From Saprospiraceae bacterium (GTDB lineage Bacteria; Bacteroidota; Bacteroidia; Chitinophagales; Saprospiraceae), in contig JADKFC010000001.1 of the NCBI GenBank assembly GCA_016717655.1, positions 186,001 through 250,000 on the forward strand: a stretch of DNA of 64,000 nucleotides, given 5' to 3'. Under the pieces are notes generated by a model. That model was not told the origin of the DNA. It made no database searches and saw only the letters and a program-made list of their open reading frames with translations. Within the stretch, counting starts at the first letter, position 1; every line of letters starts with the position of its first letter. Positions 9,682 to 18,965 of this stretch are shown in pieces. Position numbers and translations under genes: made by a program.

Positions 9682-10496
9682 TTTTTGTCTGCCTTCTTCA
9701 AAAAATAATCAAGACCATCTTTATAGGTTTGATAAGTGGGTAGATTGTTATGGCCGCCTCCCTTTACTACTAAAAAACTAGAATAGGGATGCTTGCATAC
9801 TTTCGATAAAGATTGGGCATGGCTAATGGGTATGAGTCTGTCATTCGTTCCGTGGACAATCAGCACTGGTTCGTCAATGTTTCTTAACTGGTTCAAGTTG
9901 TCAAACTGATAATTCAAAAACCACCGCATGGGAAAGCCAAGTACCTTTTGTTCTACCAGATCGGTAAACCGGGTATAGGGTGTTTCCAGAACAAGGGCCT
10001 GCAATTTGGCGTTAGCTGCGAGCCAGCATGCCGGACCGGTTCCCAAAGACCTGCCATAGGCTACGATTTTTTCAGGAGGGAATAAGGTTTTACAATGTTG
10101 GTAAGCGAGATAAGCATCGGCATAAAAATTGGCTTCATTTCTAATACCGGTACTTTTTCCATATCCACGATAATCAACCACTAAAACCAGGTAGCCATAG
10201 TCAGTTAAATAGGCGCATTCGCTGGCCCAGCGGCTGAGATTGTTGCGATTGCCGTGAAAATAAAGGATGATGCCCTTTGGCGTATTTTTTGTTTTTAGAA
10301 GCAAGCCATTGATACTCGCGCCATCATTGGCCTTCATGGTAATTTCTTCAAAGGGTTGTTGGAGTTGAAATTTGTAATCTTTGGGTAGGGCACCATCCTG
10401 GAAAATAAAAACTTCATAAGCATCGAAGTGAAGGAACAAAAAGACACAAAAAAAGAAGGCAGCCAGGATTGGGATCCATTTCCTTTTTATGGTCAT
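9678..10496 (-). CDS. Alpha/beta hydrolase, membrane-anchored (BEM46-like)
   Basis: 272-residue serine hydrolase with an N-terminal hydrophobic anchor (IPILAAFFFCVFLFLHF). It shows the oxyanion loop FHGNRNN, the nucleophile elbow GRSLGTG (Ser), the acid loop HGTNDRLIP (Asp) and the C-terminal His in GGGHNNL, so the full triad is present. Substrate is unknown; the family contains esterases, thioesterases and lysophospholipases. It overlaps the next gene upstream (10493-11347) by four bases, and the two are paralogues from a tandem duplication. Its stop overlaps the stop of the convergent VIT-type gene by four bases. Confidence 0.87.
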   Translation of the reverse strand: MTIKRKWIPILAAFFFCVFLFLHFDAYEVFIFQDGALPKDYKFQLQQPFEEITMKANDGASINGLLLKTKNTPKGIILYFHGNRNNLSRWASECAYLTDYGYLVLVVDYRGYGKSTGIRNEANFYADAYLAYQHCKTLFPPEKIVAYGRSLGTGPACWLAANAKLQALVLETPYTRFTDLVEQKVLGFPMRWFLNYQFDNLNQLRNIDEPVLIVHGTNDRLIPISHAQSLSKVCKHPYSSFLVVKGGGHNNLPTYQTYKDGLDYFLKKADKN

Positions 10497-11347
10497 CTTG
10501 ATTTTCTTTTAAAATTTAAACTTGACTTGTCAATATCAAAGCTGGTGCGATACTCTTTGTGCAGGATTTCATCCAACACCTTGTGATACATAGGGAAGTT
10601 GTGTAGGTTATTGTGTCCTCCTCCAATGATGGGATGCAATCTCGAGGTGGAAGGATTGATATTACCCAGTTTGATGCTGGATTGAAAAGGTATGAGTTTG
10701 TCTGAGGTTCCGTGTATGATGTGAATGGGGCATTTTACATATTTGAGCCATTTATAGGTCGGGATAGGAAACCTGATGGCCCAGGCGATGGGCATAAAAG
10801 GAAGGTATCTTTTGGCAACATGGCTAAGGCTGTAATAAGGGGCATCCAAAATCAGTAAGCCGGGATTGTTGACCGATGCCAATTTTGCAGCAAAACCTGA
10901 ACCCAGTGACCTACCATAAAGGATGATGTATTTTTCAGGAACTTTGTCTTTGATCAGGTTGTATACTTGCTGGAGATCTTCTTTGAGCGCGCTGTGGGTT
11001 CTCTTACCTGTACTCTTGCCAAAGCCTCTGTAATCTACCATTAAAACATCGTAGCCATTGCGGTTAAAATCAACTGCAAATTTGCCCCATCCTTTGATGC
11101 TTCTGGAATTGCCTTTCAGGTAAAAAACAACTCCCTTTGGCTTATCAGCTTTGAAATGAATACCACTTACACTGACCCCCTCATGGAGGTCAAGGATGTA
11201 TTCATCAAATTTGAGATTTTCGTAATTGAAAGCGAAATCTTTGGGTAACTTCTCTGGCTTAAAAAAAATAAAGTCCTGAAAAAAGTAAACACCAATGCTG
11301 ATGGCAACATAAATAAAAAATACTGATATAGCGATGCTTACCCACAT
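10493..11347 (-). CDS. Alpha/beta hydrolase, tandem paralogue
   Basis: 284-residue paralogue of the gene that follows it, with an N-terminal transmembrane segment (IAISVFFIYVAISIGVYFF). The nucleophile elbow is GRSLGSG, the acid loop HGTSDKLIPF and the His motif GGGHNNL. The oxyanion-loop HG of its neighbour is replaced by KG (YLKGNSRS), so the paired enzymes may differ in substrate or rate. They form an operon with ATGA-type overlap. Function beyond hydrolase is not known. Confidence 0.86.
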   Translation of the reverse strand: MWVSIAISVFFIYVAISIGVYFFQDFIFFKPEKLPKDFAFNYENLKFDEYILDLHEGVSVSGIHFKADKPKGVVFYLKGNSRSIKGWGKFAVDFNRNGYDVLMVDYRGFGKSTGKRTHSALKEDLQQVYNLIKDKVPEKYIILYGRSLGSGFAAKLASVNNPGLLILDAPYYSLSHVAKRYLPFMPIAWAIRFPIPTYKWLKYVKCPIHIIHGTSDKLIPFQSSIKLGNINPSTSRLHPIIGGGHNNLHNFPMYHKVLDEILHKEYRTSFDIDKSSLNFKRKSR

Positions 11348-11389
11348 TATTGTATGCTTGGGTAGGTGAGTGAAATAGGGAGTGAAATG

Positions 11390-11884
11390 TTATTCAAGGC
11401 TTTCAAAATAACCAGTATCTCTGTTTTTTCGAACTTTGTTCCAATGATAAAATTTGCCATTCATTACAATGTAGACTCCAGGGCTCAGCACCTGAACAAA
11501 AGCAAGGGCACTGCCCAGATTAAAGAAACCATCTGAAGAGGTACCAAAGGCGTAAGGGATCATGGCACCTGTAATTACAATGGTCTTATCCATTTGATTT
11601 TCTGCCAGAAATTTGGCCGTTTTCACCATGGTATCTGTACCATGGGTAATGATGATTTTATCGGCTTTCGCATTCCTGCAAGTATAGGCAATGATCTCGC
11701 GGTCTGCATCGGTCATTTCCAGGCTATCCACCATCATCAAAGTTTTTACATCGATATCCAAGGTACAACGCCCCCTGTCAAACATCGAAGGAAGGTGGGT
11801 GTCTTTGAAATAGAGTTCACCGGTGATAAAATTGTATTCTTTGTCGAAAGTGCCACCTGTGACAAATACCTGGATTTGGTCCAT
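11390..11884 (-). CDS. Single-domain asparaginase-like protein
   Basis: 164-residue protein matching only the N-terminal domain of L-asparaginases. It has the first active-site motif FVTGGTFDKEYN (Thr nucleophile) and the second motif THGTDTMVKTA (Thr-Asp), and ends shortly after GKFYHWNKVRKN. Stand-alone proteins of this length are a recognised group, so this is not judged truncated, but enzymatic activity is unproven. ATG at 11884 is preferred to the in-frame TTG at 11920, because that TTG lies within the -7 box. Confidence 0.82.
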   Translation of the reverse strand: MDQIQVFVTGGTFDKEYNFITGELYFKDTHLPSMFDRGRCTLDIDVKTLMMVDSLEMTDADREIIAYTCRNAKADKIIITHGTDTMVKTAKFLAENQMDKTIVITGAMIPYAFGTSSDGFFNLGSALAFVQVLSPGVYIVMNGKFYHWNKVRKNRDTGYFESLE

Positions 11885-11917
11885 ATGAAATGAATGATGA
11901 TTTTGGTTAGTGATGTC

Positions 11918-11925
11918 CAAAAATA
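11918..11925 (-). promoter_or_regulatory. -7 box of the asparaginase-like gene
   Basis: Read on the minus strand the box is TATTTTTG, an exact TAnnTTTG match, ending 33 bases before the ATG at 11884. It overlaps the alternative TTG start at 11920 and so argues against it. Confidence 0.55.
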
Positions 11926-12139
11926 AGTGATTTGAAGGAATTTACATCAAAATCATGGATATGTGTAGCTCTAAATGTCAACAAATTGAAACCAATTTGA
12001 GATATGTTAGAATTAAATATAATATGTAAAATATTTATAATAAACAACTATTAGGCTTTAGGGCAGAGGAACGGGGGAAGGGGTTGAGATAATTCGGCGG
12101 CTATAGGCGTGGCTTGAGGGTAAATTGGGGCATTAAGAG
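11926..12139. other. Intergenic region, no gene seen
   Basis: About 210 bases between two divergent promoters. The left part is very AT-rich; a G-rich stretch lies at 12058-12128 (runs of four to five G). No open frame, RNA gene or clear repeat was recognised. Confidence 0.5.
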
Positions 12140-12147
12140 TATATTTG
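12140..12147 (+). promoter_or_regulatory. -7 box of the OmpH-like gene
   Basis: TATATTTG is an exact -7 match, with a TTG at 12114-12116 about 23 bases upstream as a possible -33 element. The ATG follows 24 bases downstream. Confidence 0.6.
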
Positions 12148-12171
12148 TGGTCCAATAAATTTATTTGAATA

Positions 12172-12795
12172 ATGAAAATTTTACCTTTAGTTGCCCTTGT
12201 TTTAATGGGATTGACAAGCATTGTCTCATGTAAAAAAGAAGAAAAAGCAGCAGCTCTGCCTACCGCCGGCGAAGTGACAGCGGTAGGGGGTGTTAAGATA
12301 GTGTATGTAAATATAGACTCACTGCTAGAAGGTTACGACTTGTACCAGGAGCAGAAAAAATCTTTGGAGACCCAAAGTTCCACTGCGGAAAAAAGCATAG
12401 CATCAAAAATTGAAGCATTCCAGAAGCGTTTGGCCAAGTTTCAAAGAGATGTTTATGAAACCCAGCAAAAAGCCCCAAACATTCCACCAGTAGAATTGAA
12501 GGCACTTGAGCAGAAATTTGCTGCCCAGCAAAATAACCTGGCAACGGAAGAGCAGTCATTGATGAAACAAAGAGATGAAGCTGCGCTGGCCCTTGATAAA
12601 AGTTTGAATGATCTTCAGGCAAAACTGAAGAGCAACATCGACAATTACCTGGCTAAAGTAGCCGCTGAAAAAGGATACGACTACGTATTGATCAAAGGAT
12701 CAGCAGGAGGCGTACTTTTTGGAAAGGATGAACTCGACATTACAAAAGCAGCGATCGCAGCTATGAATGAAGAACATTCAGCTTCAAAAAAATAA
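12172..12795 (+). CDS. OmpH/Skp-family periplasmic chaperone-like lipoprotein
   Basis: 207-residue lipoprotein with a signal peptide and lipobox VSC (Cys about residue 21). The Skp/OmpH fold is visible: a short beta strand IVYVNIDSLLEGY, a long coiled coil rich in Gln, Lys and Glu (about residues 65-150), then the strand YDYVLIKG near the C terminus. Skp binds unfolded outer-membrane proteins; a lipidated version would be membrane-tethered. The downstream peptidase gene starts 7 bases after the stop, so they are probably co-transcribed. Confidence 0.88.
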   Translation: MKILPLVALVLMGLTSIVSCKKEEKAAALPTAGEVTAVGGVKIVYVNIDSLLEGYDLYQEQKKSLETQSSTAEKSIASKIEAFQKRLAKFQRDVYETQQKAPNIPPVELKALEQKFAAQQNNLATEEQSLMKQRDEAALALDKSLNDLQAKLKSNIDNYLAKVAAEKGYDYVLIKGSAGGVLFGKDELDITKAAIAAMNEEHSASKK

Positions 12796-12802
12796 AAGCA
12801 AG

Positions 12803-14092
12803 ATGAAGACAGGCAAATGTTTTTTGGGCTTATTGATGCTGTTGACCACCACCTGGCTTGGAGCCCAGACCAATAAGCTTGAAAGTCTTTTATTTGAGTT
12901 GCCCGATGTTAGTTTCAAAAAACTAGATGCTCCCAAGGGATATGAGGCTGCTTATGAATTGATGGTAAGACAGCCACTTGACCACAAGAATCCCCAGGGC
13001 AAGTCATTTCACCAAAAGGTATACCTGGCACATCGCAGTTTCGAGGCCCCTACTGTTTTGATCACAGAAGGTTACGACAGACCGACCCACAGAATCTACG
13101 AATTGACAGACTTGATGGCAGCTAATCAGGTTCAGGTGGAGCACCGTTATTTTGGTAAGAGCATGCCTGATAGTTTGAATTATACCTACCTGACACTAGA
13201 ACAGGCCACAGCTGATTTGCACAAGGTCAATCAACTTTTGCGCAGCTTATATGCCAAAGACTGGATCAGCACCGGTATCAGCAAAGGCGGGCAAACAACT
13301 TTATTTTACAGGTATTTTTACCCCAATGATGTCGACGCATCTGTTCCTTATGTAGCCCCGTTAAATACTGACCTGGAGGACCGTCGAATCTATACATTTT
13401 TAGATACGGTAGGAAGTGACGAGTGCAGAAATAAAATTTTTAACGTACAAAAAAGACTGTTGCAAAACAGAGATGAATGCCTGCAAAAATTAAAATGGTT
13501 CTCAAAAGGAGCTGAAAAAAGTTTCACCTATCTATCCATGGACCAGGCCTTTGAGTATGCTGTGTTGGAGTATTCTTTTTCATTTTGGCAGTGGGGAACC
13601 TCCTGCAATGAACTTCCTGATGAAAAGGTGAGTATGGATTCTCTTTTCACCCATTTTTTAAAAGTCTCCGACCCCGGTTTTTTCTCTGATCAGGACATCG
13701 CTAAGTTTGCTTCACACTATTATCAGGCTGGCACTCAGATGGGGTATTATGGCTACGACATCACAAAACTTAAAAAGTGGCTTAAAGCCTTACCTGCTAA
13801 CCAAAATCCTAGTGCTGTTTTTATGCCGGGTAAATTGCCTGTAAGTTTTACACCAACGTTTACCCAAAAAGTGTCTCAATGGGTGGACAACCATGGTGAT
13901 CGATTTATCTATATCAATGGAAATTCCGACACCTGGTCAGCAACAGCAGTAAGACCCAAGGCAGGAAGAGATGCCCTTTGGTATTTTTTACCTGGTAAAG
14001 ATCACGGCATGGCAAGGATTAAAAATCTTTCTGCAGACGAAAAGTCGCACATCCAGGCAACCTTAAAAAGATGGCTTGCCGAAGTTGAATAA
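12803..14092 (+). CDS. Secreted S37-like tripeptidyl peptidase
   Basis: 429-residue protein with a signal peptide (CFLGLLMLLTTTWLGAQ). It resembles the peptidase S37 (PS-10) group: a long N-terminal beta region with VEHRYFGKS, the nucleophile elbow GISKGGQT (Ser), and a C-terminal segment with GNSDTW (Asp) and GKDHGMARI (His). These enzymes remove short peptides from N termini outside the cell. An upstream ATG at 12767 would overlap the OmpH gene; 12803 directly precedes the signal peptide and is preferred. Confidence 0.83.
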   Translation: MKTGKCFLGLLMLLTTTWLGAQTNKLESLLFELPDVSFKKLDAPKGYEAAYELMVRQPLDHKNPQGKSFHQKVYLAHRSFEAPTVLITEGYDRPTHRIYELTDLMAANQVQVEHRYFGKSMPDSLNYTYLTLEQATADLHKVNQLLRSLYAKDWISTGISKGGQTTLFYRYFYPNDVDASVPYVAPLNTDLEDRRIYTFLDTVGSDECRNKIFNVQKRLLQNRDECLQKLKWFSKGAEKSFTYLSMDQAFEYAVLEYSFSFWQWGTSCNELPDEKVSMDSLFTHFLKVSDPGFFSDQDIAKFASHYYQAGTQMGYYGYDITKLKKWLKALPANQNPSAVFMPGKLPVSFTPTFTQKVSQWVDNHGDRFIYINGNSDTWSATAVRPKAGRDALWYFLPGKDHGMARIKNLSADEKSHIQATLKRWLAEVE

Positions 14093-14161
14093 GCCAGCGC
14101 ATTGACATTTTACGGCACTTATATCCATTGTCTAAAAGCGGGTAAAGTGTTGGATGTATGT

Positions 14162-15136
14162 TTACTCTTTGATAATAAGTTCAGTTTTACCTGCTATTTC
14201 GAGACCTGCATGAATTCCTGTAGCTTTAAGCAACAATTGATTGCTGCGATTATAAAGTTCAACAGTTATGGCAGAAGTCATACTTTCTTCAATTCTACCC
14301 GTCATAAAACCCTGGATGGGAGACGCCAGTAAGGTGCCTGAATCTTTGGCTGCCCTGACCCTTAACAGGTATGATGGATGATCAATTCCCACCCATACTT
14401 CCTTATCCTTGAGGCTGAGATATCGAAGGCTACATCTATTGTAGGTGGTGAAACGAATGAGTTTTTGACCATCATAGAGTCCGGCAATAAAACCGGTAAA
14501 TTCTCCGGTAACCCATGGTATGCGAGCCACAGACAGCTTAAATCTCATTCCTTCCTGATTTTCAAAATGATTGCTTTGCATCCAAACATAAGCCGATGGA
14601 AATGAACGACCCCAATCTTTTTCTGTATAGCCCTTACCCTTGTCAAAATCGATATGGACACCATTGTATTGCAAGCTGCCCTGTAAAATATGGCCCATGC
14701 TTACTATGCCGTGATAACACTCCATAAAAGGCACAAAAGAAAAGGGCCCCATGATGCCGGGTGAGTACCAATGACTGGGCCATTTTACCTTATGGGTAAA
14801 TTGGAGTTCTCCACTGAGTTCGAGCCCATCCAAAATCATTTTGTCTTCCGAAAAAAAATTATTTCCGATTTGGATGGCAAACCGGTCCTTTTGGGCTGAA
14901 AATAGGCTTAAGTCAAATTTATGGTAGAAGGCAACCCTTGCTTTTCCATCCAGAATCTGAATGAATGCATGACCATTGCCTTGCTTATCGATAGCTATGC
15001 CAGGAATGACAGCAAAGGCGGCATTTCCATGGGCATTTATTATTTTAAAGTACCAGCCTTCAAAATAGTTTTGTTTTTTGCCCCAGCCCTGAAATCGATC
15101 AGGGTTAAATAGGGGTAGGTTTATATTTCCAAACAT
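14162..15136 (-). CDS. Tocopherol-cyclase-like protein
   Basis: About 324 residues resembling the plant and cyanobacterial tocopherol cyclase family (PF14249). Hallmarks are the N-terminal KKQNYFEGWYFKI segment, the central YTEKDWGRSFP and the Trp-rich spacing of that family. Plant enzymes close the chromanol ring of vitamin E precursors, but Bacteroidota do not make tocopherol and the true substrate is unknown. There is no signal peptide. ATG at 15136 is preferred to 15199, because a -7-like box (TATCCTTG, minus strand, 15189-15196) lies between them. The gene is divergent from the DASS transporter and unlinked to isoprenoid genes. Confidence 0.78.
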   Translation of the reverse strand: MFGNINLPLFNPDRFQGWGKKQNYFEGWYFKIINAHGNAAFAVIPGIAIDKQGNGHAFIQILDGKARVAFYHKFDLSLFSAQKDRFAIQIGNNFFSEDKMILDGLELSGELQFTHKVKWPSHWYSPGIMGPFSFVPFMECYHGIVSMGHILQGSLQYNGVHIDFDKGKGYTEKDWGRSFPSAYVWMQSNHFENQEGMRFKLSVARIPWVTGEFTGFIAGLYDGQKLIRFTTYNRCSLRYLSLKDKEVWVGIDHPSYLLRVRAAKDSGTLLASPIQGFMTGRIEESMTSAITVELYNRSNQLLLKATGIHAGLEIAGKTELIIKE

Positions 15137-15209
15137 CCACAAATTGTTAAAAGGTGTAAGCCAGATTGAACAACATTTAAAAGTGATACAAGGATACATA
15201 TAAATTTAT

Positions 15210-15217
15210 TACCTTGG
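15210..15217 (+). promoter_or_regulatory. Probable -7 box of the DASS transporter
   Basis: TACCTTGG matches TAnnTTTG at all but one position and ends five bases before the ATG at 15223, suggesting a leaderless transcript. The in-frame TTG at 15214 lies in the box and is rejected as start. Confidence 0.4.
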
Positions 15218-15222
15218 CTAAC

Positions 15223-16652
15223 ATGAATTTTTGGAAGTCGTCGTTCTGGTACCTCTTTGGAGGCATTTTGGCAGCACTGTTAACGTATTTTTTGACGGAT
15301 GGCCTTCTGGATCCAGCGGCCCGCGGTGCTATATCCATCGGGGTACTTATGGTCATTTGGTGGGTCAGTGAAGCCCTGCCAATGCCCGTAGTAGCCCTGG
15401 TGCCCCTTGTAGCATTTCCGATATTAAAGATTGCAAAAACAGATGCTGTTGCAGCTTCTTACTCCAATCCCGCCATCTACTTGTTTTTGGAGGATTTATG
15501 CTCGGCCTGGCCATAGAAAAATGGAATTTACACAAGAGAATAGCTTTGAGCATTATCCAGGCTACAGGAACCAGCGGGAATAAGATTGTATTGGGCTTTA
15601 TTTTGGCAACCGGCTTTTTAAGCATGTGGCTTAGCAATACAGCAACGACAATGATGATGTATCCCATAGCCATGTCTGTGATCAGTGTAATGGAACACAA
15701 GGCAGATTCAGGAAACACCAAAAACCTGGCATTGACCCTTATGTTGGCCTTAGCCTATGCCTCCAATTTTGGGGGTATTGCTACCATCATTGGCACACCG
15801 CCCAATGTCGCTTATGCCGGCTTTTTTATGGAAAAGTATGGTATTGAGCTAGATTTCTTTAAATGGTTTATGTTGTGTGCTCCCATTTCAGTGTTGCTCT
15901 TGATAGGACTTTACTGGGTCATGGTCAAATGGCTGTTCCCCAGTCACATCCGGCATTCCGCTGATGCGGCGGCCTACGTTGCTGCAGAAAAAGTGAATTT
16001 AGGCCCCTTAGGAAAATCAGAAGGCAGGGTATTAATGGTTTTTGTTATTACTGCTTTGTTGTGGATATTCCGTGCAGTGATCAATGATCTCCAAACGTTT
16101 GTAAAATTGGATGACACCATTATTGCCGTAATGGCTGCTATTGCGCTTTTTATTGTTCCATCAGAGAAGAAAGGACATGCCTTGCTGGATTGGCAGGATA
16201 CTTCGAGGATGGCTTGGGGTATTCTCCTCCTTTTTGGTGGGGGAATAGCGCTGGCCGATGCCCTGGAAAGTACAGGGATGATTCAAAAAGTGGGTGGCTG
16301 GCTGGCCGGATTTGGGCACAATACTTTACTTCTTGTATTCCTGGTGATTGTTTTTTCATTGTTTATCGGAGAATTTATGAGCAATATTGCCCAGGTCATT
16401 GTCTTTGCCCCCCTTGTTTCTGCGATGGCAGATAGTTTGGCGCTGAACCCAATAATGCTTCGCATTCCGCTGACTCTAGCGGCCAGTTGTTCAGGTATGA
16501 TGCCAATGGCTACACCACCCAATGCCATTGTTTTTGCCAGTGGGCACATCCGCTTTAGAGACATGGTATTAACCGGCTTTGTCATGAACCTCATTGCCAT
16601 TGGCTTGATCATGATTTTTTCCTGGTTTGTTTTACCCTTAATTTGGATGTAA
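15223..16652 (+). pseudogene. DASS/SLC13 anion:sodium symporter, frameshifted
   Basis: Membrane carrier of the divalent anion:Na+ symporter family (di/tricarboxylates, sulfate or phosphate). Two frames join near 15484-15488: restoring one T in the T5 run turns the stop-terminated frame into the conserved sequence FGGFMLGLAIEKWNLHKR and gives 476 residues, the normal size. Family motifs seen are SNTATTMMM (first SNT motif, around 15632-15658) and the matching C-terminal block with TPPNAIVFASG. About eleven hydrophobic segments are visible. Substrate cannot be decided. The frame break looks like a homopolymer error. Confidence 0.86.
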
Positions 16653-16726
16653 AACATTGATCTGCATTCGATAAGGGGCTGAGCTTTATTCGCAGTTGAA
16701 GTGAGCGCCCTGTGATATTATTTTGG

Positions 16727-16734
16727 TAACTTTG
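16727..16734 (+). promoter_or_regulatory. -7 box of the folD operon
   Basis: TAACTTTG is an exact -7 match 20 bases before the ATG at 16755. It probably drives folD, the DinB-like gene, prmA and the FkbM gene. Confidence 0.6.
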
Positions 16735-16754
16735 TACCCTAAAAAAGTAGAAAA

Positions 16755-17630
16755 ATGGTCCTGCTGGATGGAAAAAAGCTGGCTGAAGAGGTAAAGCTGG
16801 AAATTAAAAAAGAAGTGGACGCTATGGTGGATAAGGGTCTTAGGCCACCCCACCTTGCCGCTATTTTGGTTGGCGACAATCCGGCTTCCAAGGCTTACGT
16901 TTCAACCAAAATTAAGTTTTGTGAAGATGTGGGATATGGGTCTACACTTATATCCTTGCCGGGTGACACCAAAGAAGAAGACCTCCTTGAGGAAGTACAG
17001 AAATTGAATGCCAATGACGAAATTGATGGTTATATAGTCCAGCTACCTCTGCCCCGACACATTGATGAGCAAAAAATAAACCTTGCCATTGATCCGAATA
17101 AAGACGTAGATGGCTTTCATCCCATGAATTTTGGTAAGATGGCCCAGGGCATGGATGCGTTCCTACCCGCAACTCCTTTTGGCATCCTTGAAATGTTGCG
17201 CAGATACCAAATACCTACAGAAGGGAAACACTGTGTGGTCTTGGGTAGGAGTAATATTGTCGGAGGACCCATGAGCATACTGATGGCGCGAAAGGGATAT
17301 CCGGGCAATTGTACTGTTACCCTGGTACACAGCAAAACTACCCATCTGGCGGAAGAACTTCGCCGTGCAGACATTATCATTGCAGCCATTGGCATACCCC
17401 ATTTTGTGAAAGCAGATATGGTCAAGGAAGGGGCTGTAGTCATAGATGTAGGTATCAACAGAGTAGAAGATAAAAATAAAAAATCGGGATACAGCCTAAC
17501 AGGGGATGTGGACTTTGAAGGATTAAAAGAAAAATGTAGTCATTTAAGTCCTGTGCCAGGTGGGGTAGGTCCTATGACGGTTACGGCTCTGATGCTCAAT
17601 ACGCTGAGGGCGGCCCAAAAACAGGCATAG
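16755..17630 (+). CDS. folD: Methylene-THF dehydrogenase/cyclohydrolase FolD
   Basis: Bifunctional cytosolic enzyme (291 residues) that converts 5,10-methylene-THF to methenyl-THF and then to 10-formyl-THF, supplying one-carbon units for purines and formyl-Met. Conserved segments are SKAYVSTKIKFCEDVGY (active-site Tyr and Lys), DGYIVQLPLPRHID, DVDGFHP, the NADP-binding GRSNIVGGPMS and the C-terminal PGGVGPMTVTALM. Length is standard. The next gene starts two bases after the stop. Confidence 0.97.
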   Translation: MVLLDGKKLAEEVKLEIKKEVDAMVDKGLRPPHLAAILVGDNPASKAYVSTKIKFCEDVGYGSTLISLPGDTKEEDLLEEVQKLNANDEIDGYIVQLPLPRHIDEQKINLAIDPNKDVDGFHPMNFGKMAQGMDAFLPATPFGILEMLRRYQIPTEGKHCVVLGRSNIVGGPMSILMARKGYPGNCTVTLVHSKTTHLAEELRRADIIIAAIGIPHFVKADMVKEGAVVIDVGINRVEDKNKKSGYSLTGDVDFEGLKEKCSHLSPVPGGVGPMTVTALMLNTLRAAQKQA

Positions 17631-17632
17631 GA

Positions 17633-18148
17633 ATGGATAACGAATTTAACCCGATCGGACTTTCGGCTATTTTGGGCCAGCTTAAGACCATGATATCAGG
17701 TCTCAAGCCGGGTATGTACAACCAAGCCCTTGAGGTTTTAAATGGTGCAACAATAGGTAAACACATCAGACACATCCACGACTTCTACAAGGCTGTTGTT
17801 CAGGGAGCTGCTGATGGTATCATCGATTATAATCGCAGAGATAGAGATGAAGCCATTGAAAATTCGCCAGAGCTTGCCATTCAGCAGTTTGAACTTTGGC
17901 TTAGTATGTTAGAGACACTAGATACTGATAATGAGGTATTGGTATGCGCCTCAATAGGATATGGAGCAACGCCTGCTATGATTAAATCCAGTCTGGAAAG
18001 AGAAATGATGTACGCTTATGATCATGCCATCCATCATTTGGCGCTTATTAAAATTGGATTTGACTCAGCACATGATCAAAGGTTACCGGCAGATTTTGGG
18101 GTAGCCCCATCCACCCTTCATCACCACAAAAATTTGACAAATGGCTAA
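17633..18148 (+). CDS. DinB/YfiT-like putative metalloenzyme
   Basis: 171-residue protein of the DinB/YfiT four-helix-bundle superfamily. Three spaced histidines that could bind metal are visible: H in IGKHIRHIHDF near the N terminus and two in YAYDHAIHHLALIK near residue 137. Members act as thiol transferases or hydrolases, but this one's reaction is not known. It lies two bases after folD and overlaps prmA by eight bases, so the cluster is translationally coupled. Confidence 0.78.
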   Translation: MDNEFNPIGLSAILGQLKTMISGLKPGMYNQALEVLNGATIGKHIRHIHDFYKAVVQGAADGIIDYNRRDRDEAIENSPELAIQQFELWLSMLETLDTDNEVLVCASIGYGATPAMIKSSLEREMMYAYDHAIHHLALIKIGFDSAHDQRLPADFGVAPSTLHHHKNLTNG

Positions 18149-18965
18149 TGCTTATGTTTTGTTGGAAATACCGGAAGGCAATGATATTGTTATGGCCAGG
18201 TTGTCTGAAATGGGCTTTGAAGCATTTGAAGAAAATGATGAAAATATTACAGCTTATCTACCTGCTCTGCTTTATAATCCTGAATTTCAATCAGAGGTAA
18301 ATCTCCTGCTTGCTGAGGCCGGGTTCCATGGGCAATGGAGTAATATGGAAGCAAGGAATTGGAATGAAGTGTGGGAGTCTAATTTTTCTCCGGTTGAAGT
18401 AACAAATGTATGTAGGGTGCGGGCCAATTTCCACGAAGCCGATCCTGCTTATCCCTATGAAATCGTAATCCAACCCAAGATGGCCTTTGGCACCGGACAT
18501 CACCAGACGACCTATATGATGATTAAGTTGATGGCTGGCATAGAATTTAAAGATCAGAAGGTTTTTGATTTTGGCTGCGGCACAGGTATTTTGGCCATTT
18601 TTGCTTCAATGAGAGGAGCCTTGTCTGTGTTTGCCAATGACATAGAAAATGAAAGTTATATCAATACCCTGGAGAATGCAGAGGTAAACCAAATAGGGAA
18701 CATCATTGCAAAGGAAGGTGGATTAGAAGTAATTGAAGATCAACTTTTTGATATTATTCTTGCCAACATCAATAGGAATGTGCTGTTGGCTTCAGCCCAG
18801 CGATTAGCTTCATTGTCCAGACCAGGAGGGATTTTACTTTTGTCAGGGATTCTTGAAACTGATTATGATGTCATCACTGAAACTTTTATAAACGCAGGAT
18901 TTAATCTGAATAAAAAAGAACAAAAGGATGCATGGCTTTGTCTGGAATGGCACAAAACCCTTTGA
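18141..18965 (+). CDS. prmA: Ribosomal protein L11 methyltransferase PrmA
   Basis: 274-residue SAM-dependent methyltransferase that trimethylates ribosomal protein L11. An N-terminal L11-recognition domain is followed by the linker motif MAFGTGHHQTT and the SAM-binding motif VFDFGCGTGILAIFA. The catalytic-region motif DIILANINRNVLL follows. It overlaps the upstream DinB-like gene by eight bases and the downstream FkbM gene by up to 34. Confidence 0.94.
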   Translation: MANAYVLLEIPEGNDIVMARLSEMGFEAFEENDENITAYLPALLYNPEFQSEVNLLLAEAGFHGQWSNMEARNWNEVWESNFSPVEVTNVCRVRANFHEADPAYPYEIVIQPKMAFGTGHHQTTYMMIKLMAGIEFKDQKVFDFGCGTGILAIFASMRGALSVFANDIENESYINTLENAEVNQIGNIIAKEGGLEVIEDQLFDIILANINRNVLLASAQRLASLSRPGGILLLSGILETDYDVITETFINAGFNLNKKEQKDAWLCLEWHKTL

